From Gemmatimonadaceae bacterium (GTDB lineage: Bacteria; Gemmatimonadota; Gemmatimonadetes; Gemmatimonadales; Gemmatimonadaceae): a stretch of DNA of 64,000 bases. The first letter of the stretch is position 1. Each line of letters begins with the position of its first letter. The notes beneath the pieces are model-generated. The model was not told the DNA's origin. It did not search any database and saw only the letters and a program-made list of their open reading frames with translations. Positions 38,829 to 47,221 of the stretch are shown one piece after another. The stretch spans positions 1-64,000 of the forward strand of contig JAICLZ010000010.1 of the NCBI GenBank assembly GCA_025929535.1, in the 5' to 3' direction. The translations under genes and the position numbers were made by a program.

Positions 38829-41765
38829 ATGAAGTCTCACATCGTGGTGCGCGGCGCACGCCAGCACAACCTCAAGGGCTTCGACCTCGAGATTCCGCGC
38901 CGCAGCTACACGGTGATCACCGGCCCGTCGGGCTCGGGGAAGTCCTCGCTCGCCTTCGATACGATATACGCCGAGGGGCAGCGGAGGTATGTGGAATCGC
39001 TCTCGGCGTACGCGCGGCAATTTCTCGAGCGCATGGAGAAGCCCAGCGTCGACTTCATCGATGGACTCTCGCCGGCGGTGGCGATCGAGCAGTCGAACCC
39101 GACCAAGACCTCCCGGTCCACCGTTGGCACCGCGACAGAGATCTACGATTTTCTGAGGCTGCTCTGGGCCCGCATCGGTCACACCTTCTGTCCGAAGTGC
39201 GGTCGCGAGATGAAGCGCGACACTGTGCAGTCCGTCACCGCGGAGGTGCTGGCGCTTCCCGCCGGAACGCGATTCTCAGTGGCGTTCCCGCTTCGCCTGA
39301 GCAGTCTCGTCACGCACGGCGTCGTCGTCGAGAATCTTCGCGCTCAGGGGTTTCTTCGCGTCGTGATCGAAGGCACGCTCGTGCACCTCGACGAGCTGCC
39401 GCCCAACACCGACGTGACGAAGGCGGCCGAGCTGCTCGTGGTGGTCGACCGGCTGGTCGCGGCGCCAGAGAGCAGACAGCGGCTGGCCGATGCGGTGGGC
39501 ACGGCGTTCCGGGAGGGCGATGGCGACGCCATCGTGCTGTTCGCGACTCCGATTCCGGCAACACTGGCGGGCTCGGGCACCCAGAGCGATGACGCGACGC
39601 CGGTATCGCGGCTCATGTACACGGAGCGCTTCGAGTGCCCGTACGACGGCACCCGCGCGCCAACGCCCACCCCGCAGCTCTTCTCGTTCAACAATCCGCG
39701 CGGCGCGTGCCCGACGTGCAACGGCTTCGGCGCGGTGCTGGAGTACGACGAAGCGCTGATCGTGCCCTACCCCGATCGCTCGCTGCGCGAAGGCGCGATC
39801 GACCCGTGGACCAAGCCGCGCTACGACGGCAAGCGGCGCGCGCTGGCCGAGTTTGCGAAGAAGAGCAGGATCTCGATGGATGCGCCGTGGCAGGAGATTC
39901 CGCTCGCGGACCGCTATCAGCTGATGTACGCCAAGAGCAAGGGCTTTCGCGGGATCATGGTGTTCCTGAAGGAGCTCGAGGCGAAGCGCTACAAACAGTA
40001 CATCCGGATTTTTCTGCGCCAGTATCAGACGGCGCAGGACTGTCCAACCTGTCATGGCGCCAAGCTCCAGAGCGAGGCGCTGCAGGTGCGCATCGCGGGC
40101 CGCACGATCGCGGACGCGAGCGACATGCCGATCGAGCGCCTCGTGCCCTGGCTCGAGACGCTGGCGATCTCGGATCACGAGCAGCAGATCGCCGCCAACA
40201 TCCTCAGTGAGGCGCGGAGCCGCTCGCGCTTTCTCCTGGACGTCGGTCTCGGTTATCTCACGCTTAATCGCGCCACGCGCACGCTCTCGGGCGGCGAGGC
40301 GCAGCGCATCGGGCTCGCGAACTCGCTCGGCTCCAAGCTCGTGGACACGCTCTACGTGCTCGATGAGCCGTCGATCGGGCTGCATCCGCGCGACGTGGAC
40401 CGTCTGCTCTCACTGCTGCATCGGCTGCGCGATGGCGGCAACACCGTGCTCGTGGTCGAGCACGATCTCGAGGCGATCCGCCGCGCGGATCACATGGTGG
40501 AGCTCGGACCCGGCAGCGGCGAGCGGGGTGGCAGCATCGTGTTCGAGGGTCCGCTCTCGCGCGCGAGCGAGAGCCCGCTCACCGGCGCCTATCTGAGCGG
40601 CGAGAGGGAAATTCCGCTGCCTGAGGAGCGGCGCACGCTCGGACCGCGCTGGCTCACGCTCACCGGCGCGCGCGAGCACAACCTGCGCGGCGTCGATGTC
40701 CGCATTCCACTGAGCGCATTGACCGTGGTGACGGGCGTCTCCGGATCGGGCAAGAGCACGCTCGTGCACGACGTGCTGCTGCGCGCACTCGAGACGCGGC
40801 TCACGGGCGAGCACACGGCGAAGCGACATCTCGGCGAGCGCGTGGGCGGCTTCGATGGGATCACCGGCTGGGAGCCGCTCGCGGACGTCGTGTGCATCGA
40901 CCAGAGTCCGATCGGCAAGTCGCCGCGCTCGAATCCGGTGACGTACGTGAAGGCGTTCGACGAGATCCGCCGCATCTTCGCGGATCAGCCGCTCGCGCGT
41001 CAGAAGCGCTACGGTGCGGGCCACTTCAGCTTCAACGTGAAGGGCGGCCGCTGCGAGAGCTGCGAGGGAGCGGGCTATCTGCAGGTCGAAATGGTGTTCA
41101 TGGCGGATGTGTTCGTCCCCTGCGATGTGTGCGGCGGCAAGCGCTTCAGGAACGATGTGCTCGAGGTGAAGGTGCGCGGCAAGAGCATCTACGACGTGCT
41201 CGAGATGACCATTGACCAGGCGATCCGATTCTTCCCGCGTGAGGAAAAGCTCGGCCAGGCACTCTGGCAGCTACAGCAGGTGGGCCTCGGCTATCTGAAG
41301 CTCGGACAGCCCGCGCCCACGCTTTCGGGCGGCGAGGCGCAGCGCGTGAAGATCGCGCGCGAGCTGTCGAACGCGGGAAAGACGAAAACGCGGAAGCTGT
41401 ACGTGATGGACGAGCCGACGACGGGGCTGCACCTCGAGGACATACGCAAGCTCGCGCGCGTCTTCGACCGGCTCGTCGACCAGGGGCACACGCTCGTCAT
41501 CATCGAGCACAATCTCGATGTGATCAAGCTGGCGGACTGGGTGATCGATCTCGGACCCGAGGCAGGTGATGCGGGCGGTGAGCTCGTGGCGATGGGTCGG
41601 CCGGAGGAGATTGCGCTGGCCGAGGGATCGCACACGGGTCGCTGGCTGCGGCCACTGCTGCACATGGTGCCAGAGAATGGGGGTGACGTGCAGCTCGTGT
41701 CGAGGCGGATGCGCGAGAGCGCAACCGAGCACGTTGCGCTCGACCGCGCCGCGCGAATCGGCTAG
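38829..41765 (+). CDS. uvrA: excinuclease ABC subunit A (UvrA-type; divergent first zinc-binding motif)
   Basis: GPSGSGKSSLAFDTIYAEGQRRYVESLSAYARQFLERM; LSGGEAQRIGLANSLGSKL; GVSGSGKSTLVHDVL; CESCEGAGYLQVEMVFMADVFVPCDVCGGKRF. Confidence 0.96.
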   Translation: MKSHIVVRGARQHNLKGFDLEIPRRSYTVITGPSGSGKSSLAFDTIYAEGQRRYVESLSAYARQFLERMEKPSVDFIDGLSPAVAIEQSNPTKTSRSTVGTATEIYDFLRLLWARIGHTFCPKCGREMKRDTVQSVTAEVLALPAGTRFSVAFPLRLSSLVTHGVVVENLRAQGFLRVVIEGTLVHLDELPPNTDVTKAAELLVVVDRLVAAPESRQRLADAVGTAFREGDGDAIVLFATPIPATLAGSGTQSDDATPVSRLMYTERFECPYDGTRAPTPTPQLFSFNNPRGACPTCNGFGAVLEYDEALIVPYPDRSLREGAIDPWTKPRYDGKRRALAEFAKKSRISMDAPWQEIPLADRYQLMYAKSKGFRGIMVFLKELEAKRYKQYIRIFLRQYQTAQDCPTCHGAKLQSEALQVRIAGRTIADASDMPIERLVPWLETLAISDHEQQIAANILSEARSRSRFLLDVGLGYLTLNRATRTLSGGEAQRIGLANSLGSKLVDTLYVLDEPSIGLHPRDVDRLLSLLHRLRDGGNTVLVVEHDLEAIRRADHMVELGPGSGERGGSIVFEGPLSRASESPLTGAYLSGEREIPLPEERRTLGPRWLTLTGAREHNLRGVDVRIPLSALTVVTGVSGSGKSTLVHDVLLRALETRLTGEHTAKRHLGERVGGFDGITGWEPLADVVCIDQSPIGKSPRSNPVTYVKAFDEIRRIFADQPLARQKRYGAGHFSFNVKGGRCESCEGAGYLQVEMVFMADVFVPCDVCGGKRFRNDVLEVKVRGKSIYDVLEMTIDQAIRFFPREEKLGQALWQLQQVGLGYLKLGQPAPTLSGGEAQRVKIARELSNAGKTKTRKLYVMDEPTTGLHLEDIRKLARVFDRLVDQGHTLVIIEHNLDVIKLADWVIDLGPEAGDAGGELVAMGRPEEIALAEGSHTGRWLRPLLHMVPENGGDVQLVSRRMRESATEHVALDRAARIG

Positions 41766-41775
41766 GATCGGATCC

Positions 41776-42387
41776 ATGAAATTTTACGATGCGGATCTGC
41801 TGCACGGCGAGCGGCTGCTCGAGAGCAGGCTCGCGAACGCCATCATCCGGCCGGCCGACTACGATCTGTCTCGTTTTTTCGCGGACGACCTCCTGTGGAC
41901 CGTAGGAATGAAGAACAAGGAGGCCATAGGTGGGCAGCTTCACCTCACCACGTATCGCCTCCTCTTTCGATCGCACCCCGCGAATCGGCTCAACGGCGAA
42001 TTCGACCTGTTTCTTCCAGTCGTCCTTTCCGTGCGCGATACCTCATTCCTGTGGACGCGAAAGTGCGCCGTGGACACGGACACCACGCACCAGGAGTTCA
42101 TCCTTTGGGGCGTTCAGCGCTTTCTGCAGGCAATCGAGGCCGCGCGCGCCATGCTGACTGTGGATTCCCTGAGCACGATTCAGGCTGCGGTGCTCGCGCG
42201 CGGGACCACGCTGGCGCTCGAGACACAGAATGGAATCGAGCTCGCCAACCAGGTGCTTGCCGGAGTGAGAAAGATTCGGGAGATGAGCGAGCTCGTGGAC
42301 AATCCGATCAAGGCCATCGCATTCATGGCCGCCAGGGAGCTCTTCGACGACACCGTCGCGGAGCGCTGGAGCGCGCGCTTTGACTAA
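41776..42387 (+). CDS. GRAM/PH-like domain hypothetical protein
   Basis: KEAIGGQLHLTTYRLLFRSHPANRLNGEFDLFLPVVLSVRDTSFLWTRKCAVDTDTTHQEFILWGVQRFLQAIE. Confidence 0.6.
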   Translation: MKFYDADLLHGERLLESRLANAIIRPADYDLSRFFADDLLWTVGMKNKEAIGGQLHLTTYRLLFRSHPANRLNGEFDLFLPVVLSVRDTSFLWTRKCAVDTDTTHQEFILWGVQRFLQAIEAARAMLTVDSLSTIQAAVLARGTTLALETQNGIELANQVLAGVRKIREMSELVDNPIKAIAFMAARELFDDTVAERWSARFD

Positions 42388-42479
42388 CGAGATGCGCGTA
42401 CGCGCGCGGATTTGTGTAGCACACGTGCAATCGCGTCCGCTTGACCGTGCAGCGCGGATCGGGTAAAATGTATTGCTGT

Positions 42480-42552
42480 TCCCGAGTAGCTCAGGTGGTA
42501 GAGCAGGTGACTGTTAATCACCGGGTCGGGGGTTCGAGTCCCTCCTCGGGAG
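42480..42552 (+). tRNA. tRNA-Asn (anticodon GTT)
   Basis: TCCCGAG TA GCTCAGGTGGTAGAGC A GGTGACTGTTAATCACC GGGTC GGGGGTTCGAGTCCCTC CTCGGGA G; 7-bp acceptor stem closes, anticodon loop CTGTTAA; CCA not encoded. Confidence 0.96.
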
Positions 42553-42588
42553 TGTTGAGACAAGTAGTTGAAAAGATAGAGGATCAAC

Positions 42589-42620
42589 AAAAAGGGTCAT
42601 TCGCGAGAGTGACCCTTTTT
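42589..42620. terminator. bidirectional intrinsic terminator
   Basis: AAAAAGGGTCA ttcgcgagag TGACCCTTTTT between tRNA-Asn and convergent hydrolase gene. Confidence 0.9.
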
Positions 42621-42644
42621 GTGCATCGGATAGCGCAACTCGCG

Positions 42645-43628
42645 TCACTGCGTGCGTGCGCAATCCGTGTTGAGCCAGCTCGTGAGAAGATCGGCGAGAG
42701 CGAGGCGGTGATTGGAGAATGGGTGATCGTCCTCGAGCTGCTTCACCGTCACGTGGGTGCCGCCCGCTTTTCGGAGTGCGGTGGCCATCTGCTGATGCAC
42801 GGCGACGCCCTCGTCCGGTGAATCGCGCGTCGCGCCGATGAGGAGCACCGCGCGATCGCCGAACGAGGGCGCCTGCGCGAAATAATCGTAGTCGCGAGCG
42901 TGCGTGGTCATCTCGCCCAACAGGTCGCCTGCATGCACCGGAGCTCCCGGAGCGGTGGTGACACGAAAGTAGTCGCGACTGGAAGTGCGTTCGTCTGGAT
43001 GTTGCGCGAAGCGCTGCGCGGCAAGCCCGACGTTCCACGCGGCGAGCCCCGCGATGCACACGGAATGCGGCTCGTGCGCGGCCGTCATGAGTGCGAGCCA
43101 TCCGCCGAAGCTGTGCCCCACCACGGCGGTGCGCCGCGTATCGAAGTGATACTTCGCCGCTATCTCGGGCCTGCGTGCCCACGCGAGTATCGTGTTGGCA
43201 TCCTCGAGGCCGTTGGCGAAGGAGAACGTGCCGCCAGAGCCCCACATTCCGCGGAAGTCCACATACAGCGCTTGGTATCCGGCGCGCCGAACGGCCTGCG
43301 CGAGATCGAGGTTCCGCTCGTTGCCGGGATATCCGTGGAAAAAGATCACCAGGGGATGGTTCCCCGCGCCTGCAGCCAGGTACACGATCCCGTTCATCCG
43401 CGAGCCATGGCTCTGGATCGCCACCTCCTGCATCGAAGCCGGTGGCTGGATGCCAGGTGAGGGGTCCGCGCTTCCAGAGGCTGCCACGCGCGGTGCACGC
43501 GCTTGTGCCAGCGCGCATGCCGGCGCAGCGATCGCGAACGCGATCGATACACCACCGAGCAGGAGTGCGGACGCGACGGGACGAGACATGAGCATTCGGT
43601 CACGAAATGAAGGAGTGAGCTGTCGCAC
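42645..43628 (-). CDS. alpha/beta hydrolase family protein (secreted)
   Basis: PLVIFFHGYPGNERNLDLAQAVRRAGYQALYVDFRGMWGSGGTFSF...TAVVGHSFGGWLAL (GxSxG). Confidence 0.92.
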   Translation of the reverse strand: MRQLTPSFRDRMLMSRPVASALLLGGVSIAFAIAAPACALAQARAPRVAASGSADPSPGIQPPASMQEVAIQSHGSRMNGIVYLAAGAGNHPLVIFFHGYPGNERNLDLAQAVRRAGYQALYVDFRGMWGSGGTFSFANGLEDANTILAWARRPEIAAKYHFDTRRTAVVGHSFGGWLALMTAAHEPHSVCIAGLAAWNVGLAAQRFAQHPDERTSSRDYFRVTTAPGAPVHAGDLLGEMTTHARDYDYFAQAPSFGDRAVLLIGATRDSPDEGVAVHQQMATALRKAGGTHVTVKQLEDDHPFSNHRLALADLLTSWLNTDCARTQ

Positions 43629-43660
43629 GATACGGCTGCGACATCGTTTGCGCCACGCTT

Positions 43661-45157
43661 GTGCTCGTATGCCGCGAACGATTCTTTATCTTTCGACGCA
43701 TCAGTTCGCGCCCGGAAGCCGGACGCGCTCGTGACACTGGTGAGGCGCAATCGAGAACAGTGACACTCTTCCGAACCCTCGTCGACACTGCCCTTAGCGG
43801 TGTCAGCCTGCTCAGATTGGAACATCCCTCGTTGCGCCGACTCACGAGTCGGCGCACCGGAGAGCGTCATCTCCGCGACGGGCGTCATCTCGCTCTCTTC
43901 GCCCCGTTGCCTCCGCACACCGGCGCGGGGGTTCATCGACCGCTGTCCTTCATCCAGTATGGCGCCAAGCACGGTTGGCGCATCGATGCCTTCGCCGGAC
44001 CGGCGCCCGACAAGGAGAGTCAACACGGCGAGCAGCTGCTGGCGCGCGTGCCCGCAGCGGCCACGCTTCACGTCGTCCCGCCAGACTCGCGTGTGCCATC
44101 CCACCGGTACTTTCCACGTGTGGACGGGGGATTCACACTGGCGCTCGCGCACGCCGATTACGCGATCGACGCGCTCCGCCAGGATCCGCCGGACGTCGTC
44201 CTCGCATCCGGTCCCCCGTTCTTCACGTTCGTGGCTGCGCGATTCGTGGCGCGCCACTTCCGCGTGCCCTTCGTGCTCGACTACCGCGACGAGTGGACCG
44301 AGTGTCCATTCGATTTCGTGACGAAGAACAGTGCTGATCTGAAGTGGGAACGGCGCTGCCTCGCCGAGACGGATGCGGTGCTCTTCGCGACCGAGTCGTT
44401 CCTGAAGCACCAACTCGAGCTGTTTCCGGAACTGGATGAGCGGAGAGCGCATGTCCTTCCCAACGGGTGGGACCCCGACGATTTCGCGATCGAACCGGAA
44501 GAGAGAAGCTCCATTCCCGTCGATAAGGAAGCGGCCTTGCGCATCGCGCACGTGGGGAGCCTCGCTGGCCACACGCCGCCGTTCGAGTTTCTCGAGAGCG
44601 TGCGTCAGCTCCTCGCCAGCAATCCGGAGTGGATCCCGCGACTCCGAATCTCGTTCGTGGGGCGCCGCTCCCTGAGTGCCAACGCCGCACTCCGGGCCTT
44701 TCCCTATCCCGACGTTCTCGAGACCGTCGACCAGCTGGGAAAGCGTGAGGCGATTCGACGCATGCGCGACGCCGACGTGCTGCTGGTGCTCTCCGCTCCG
44801 GGACTCGAGCGCTACTTGCCCAGCAAGCTTTTTGAATACCTCGCTTCGCGGCGCCCGGTCTTGATCTACGGGTCGGCGGGCGAATCGTCTGCGCTCATCG
44901 AAACACTGGAAGCCGGAACACTGTGTCCTCCGGGCTCGGGCGAGGCACTTGGCGCTGCGCTCGCGCGCCTAAGCGCTCTGGATCTCTCCTCGCACGAGAA
45001 CGCGGTCACCGCATGGCTGCAGGAGCATCGGCGGGACGTGCTGTCCGCCCGTGCGTTCTCCACCATCGACTCCGTGATCTCGCGAACCTCGCTCGAGGGC
45101 GCCTCCCTCGGCGGCGTCAGAGACGCGCGATCGAGGCTTGCGTGGCCCGAGGCGTGA
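43661..45157 (+). CDS. glycosyltransferase (GT4-like); true start uncertain, possibly GTG 43760
   Basis: PPDVVLASGPPFFTFVAARFVARHFRVPFVLDYRDEWTECPFDF...VLPNGWDPDDF...LPSKLFEYLASRRPVLIYG. Confidence 0.88.
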   Translation: MLVCRERFFIFRRISSRPEAGRARDTGEAQSRTVTLFRTLVDTALSGVSLLRLEHPSLRRLTSRRTGERHLRDGRHLALFAPLPPHTGAGVHRPLSFIQYGAKHGWRIDAFAGPAPDKESQHGEQLLARVPAAATLHVVPPDSRVPSHRYFPRVDGGFTLALAHADYAIDALRQDPPDVVLASGPPFFTFVAARFVARHFRVPFVLDYRDEWTECPFDFVTKNSADLKWERRCLAETDAVLFATESFLKHQLELFPELDERRAHVLPNGWDPDDFAIEPEERSSIPVDKEAALRIAHVGSLAGHTPPFEFLESVRQLLASNPEWIPRLRISFVGRRSLSANAALRAFPYPDVLETVDQLGKREAIRRMRDADVLLVLSAPGLERYLPSKLFEYLASRRPVLIYGSAGESSALIETLEAGTLCPPGSGEALGAALARLSALDLSSHENAVTAWLQEHRRDVLSARAFSTIDSVISRTSLEGASLGGVRDARSRLAWPEA

Positions 45158-46376
45158 GCACCTCTGCCGCCTGCTCGAGCGGCACGAGCCCGAGACGCCG
45201 ATCCACTCGATTCAGAATTGTCGTCACGAGCGCGTCCCACGTTCGCGTCTTCGCCCAGCTCTGGCGCTTCGCGCGCTCTTCCGGCGCATTTGCAGCCGGC
45301 AGGAGCGATGCCGAGATCGCCTGCCGCCATTCCATTGGCGAAGTCGCGAGCGCGACGAGATCCGATACCTCGCGCAACGGAAGAATCGGTGTGCCGACAG
45401 CCGGCCGCCCGCTCGCCATGTATTCGCTGAGCTTGAGCGGATCGATGTACTTCGTGTAATCGTCGACGCAGTACGGCAGCATGCACACGTCGAAGTGCTG
45501 CGGATAGGCCGACAGCTCGCGCGACGGCTTTCCGCCCAGAAAATGGACGTTCTTGAGCGAGTCGAGCCGAGCCAGTGACTCGGCCAGTCCGGGCTGCTCG
45601 AGCGCCTTTCCCACGAACACGAACGACCACTGCGGATTCTGCTGCGCCGTGGCGTACAGCAGCTCCCAGTCGAGCTGCGTCTTGAGAAATCCGGAGTAGC
45701 CGATGCGAGGGCTCGGGATCGCCGCCAGGTCGTCCGGGATGGGTCGACTCGACGCGAACGCATCGAAGTCGACGCCGTTGGGCGTGAGCGTCGCCGAGGA
45801 GCAAAGCGCGCCCTTTCTCGCCATCACCGCCGGCGAATGGATGAACACCTCATCCACACTCGTCATGAGCACGCGCTCCTCCGCGCTGATCGGCTGCTGC
45901 ACGGGGGCGAACGAGTATTCGTCGTTGATGTGGTACATGCTCATGTCGTGCTTCACCAGCGGAAGCACGTTCGAATATTGCGGATTCCAGATGCTCAGCA
46001 CGATGTGCGTGCACCCGTGTCGCTCGAGAATCGCTCGGGCGTTCTCGAGGCGCTGCTGAAAGAGCCGCAATGCGAGCGTACGCGGTCTGTAAAGTCGCGG
46101 CAGCCAGGGCTCGGGACGATACGTGTGCAACATCGGCAGATCGGCAACGGGCTCCTGAACGCTCGGGCCGGACCGCGCGCGACTGGGTATGGCGCGCCAC
46201 TCGTGCGGGGGCCCGCACCAGACCACGTGAAATTGCTTTGCGATCCGGCTCAAGATCTGCGCGCGCCCCAACCACTGATCGTTCCAGTCGTGCGACACCA
46301 GCGCAATGAATCCGGGCGAGACTCTCGGCAGCGGAGAGGCAACGCGATCAGCCATCGAGACTCTCCGTCGCAGCAT
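45117..46376 (-). CDS. glycosyltransferase
   Basis: ALVSHDWNDQWLGRAQILSRIAKQFHVVWCGP...PLKLSEYMASGRPAVGTPILPLREVSDL. 3' end overlaps the convergent GT gene by 41 bp. Confidence 0.88.
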   Translation of the reverse strand: MLRRRVSMADRVASPLPRVSPGFIALVSHDWNDQWLGRAQILSRIAKQFHVVWCGPPHEWRAIPSRARSGPSVQEPVADLPMLHTYRPEPWLPRLYRPRTLALRLFQQRLENARAILERHGCTHIVLSIWNPQYSNVLPLVKHDMSMYHINDEYSFAPVQQPISAEERVLMTSVDEVFIHSPAVMARKGALCSSATLTPNGVDFDAFASSRPIPDDLAAIPSPRIGYSGFLKTQLDWELLYATAQQNPQWSFVFVGKALEQPGLAESLARLDSLKNVHFLGGKPSRELSAYPQHFDVCMLPYCVDDYTKYIDPLKLSEYMASGRPAVGTPILPLREVSDLVALATSPMEWRQAISASLLPAANAPEERAKRQSWAKTRTWDALVTTILNRVDRRLGLVPLEQAAEVLTPRATQASIARL

Positions 46377-46379
46377 GGC

Positions 46380-47054
46380 TCAGCTCTCGCAGACGTCGAT
46401 TCTTGCGAATCCTCGTCCGCCGGCATGCAGCCCATTCGATGCGCCGAGCTCACCGATCCACTTCCTCGCCAATAGCCCTTCCGCCTCGCGATTGGTGTCG
46501 TCGATGAGAATCGAGACTGTCTTCGCGAGCTTCCCGCGCATCATCGGGAGCATTCCACTTCGTCCGCCTCGGGTGACACCCGGCGGCCCGTCGCATACGA
46601 CGAGCGAAAAATCGTCCGGCAACTCACTGAGCTGCGCGTCGTACCAATCGAACGATCCGAAGTCCCGAAGCGGCGCCAGATGGACGGTGACGTTCGTCAG
46701 ACGAAAGCGCTCGATCGCTTCGCAGACGCGCGCATGCCACTCCGGGTTGTGCTCGAGCGAATGCAGCTGGATGCCCCGGCGCGACGCGATCGCTCCCATC
46801 ATGAGCGTCGTCAGCCCGGATCCGCACTCGAGAATCGATCCCCTCGTCACTTCAGCGGAACCGATCACCTCGCGCAGGTAGTGCGGTTCGGCGGCCCACC
46901 GCTCGTTGCCCCAGCCGAATATCGCGTCGGTCCAGATCACCGAGACCATGCGCGGTGCGCGCGCGCGCGACAGGCGGGTCACCACCCGCTGCAGCATCTC
47001 GGCTCGATCGTACTCGTAGCGCCGCAGCATACGGGCGCGAACTGATTGCAGCAT
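46380..47054 (-). CDS. class I SAM-dependent methyltransferase
   Basis: GSILECGSGLTTLMMGAIASRRGIQLHSLEHNPEWHARVCEAIER (motif I region) and SLVVCDGPPG. Confidence 0.85.
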   Translation of the reverse strand: MLQSVRARMLRRYEYDRAEMLQRVVTRLSRARAPRMVSVIWTDAIFGWGNERWAAEPHYLREVIGSAEVTRGSILECGSGLTTLMMGAIASRRGIQLHSLEHNPEWHARVCEAIERFRLTNVTVHLAPLRDFGSFDWYDAQLSELPDDFSLVVCDGPPGVTRGGRSGMLPMMRGKLAKTVSILIDDTNREAEGLLARKWIGELGASNGLHAGGRGFARIDVCES

Positions 47055-47221
47055 CAGGCCTACCCGGCGTTGGAGTGGTCGCCTACTGCATCGATGATTT
47101 CCGCGCGTGGTGCAACAAATCGTTGCACCGGGTGAGCAGAAATCAGAACCTGTGGAGCGATCGAGTGTGAGTGCTCACGCGAATTCACGACTTTGCGAAT
47201 TCCGAGCCACTCGAGCAGCGC

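Noticed and set aside
42480-42620. tRNA-Asn plus flanking repeat as a potential integration (att) site of a genomic island
   Set aside because: No integrase, no 3'-tRNA direct repeat seen downstream, and the short inverted repeat is a standard terminator.
43669-43734. Short ORF MPRTILYLSTHQFAPGSRTRS at the start of the glycosyltransferase region
   Set aside because: Reads like a glycosyltransferase N-terminus, but it is 21 codons in a different frame from the main ORF; too short to decide between chance, uORF and frameshift remnant.
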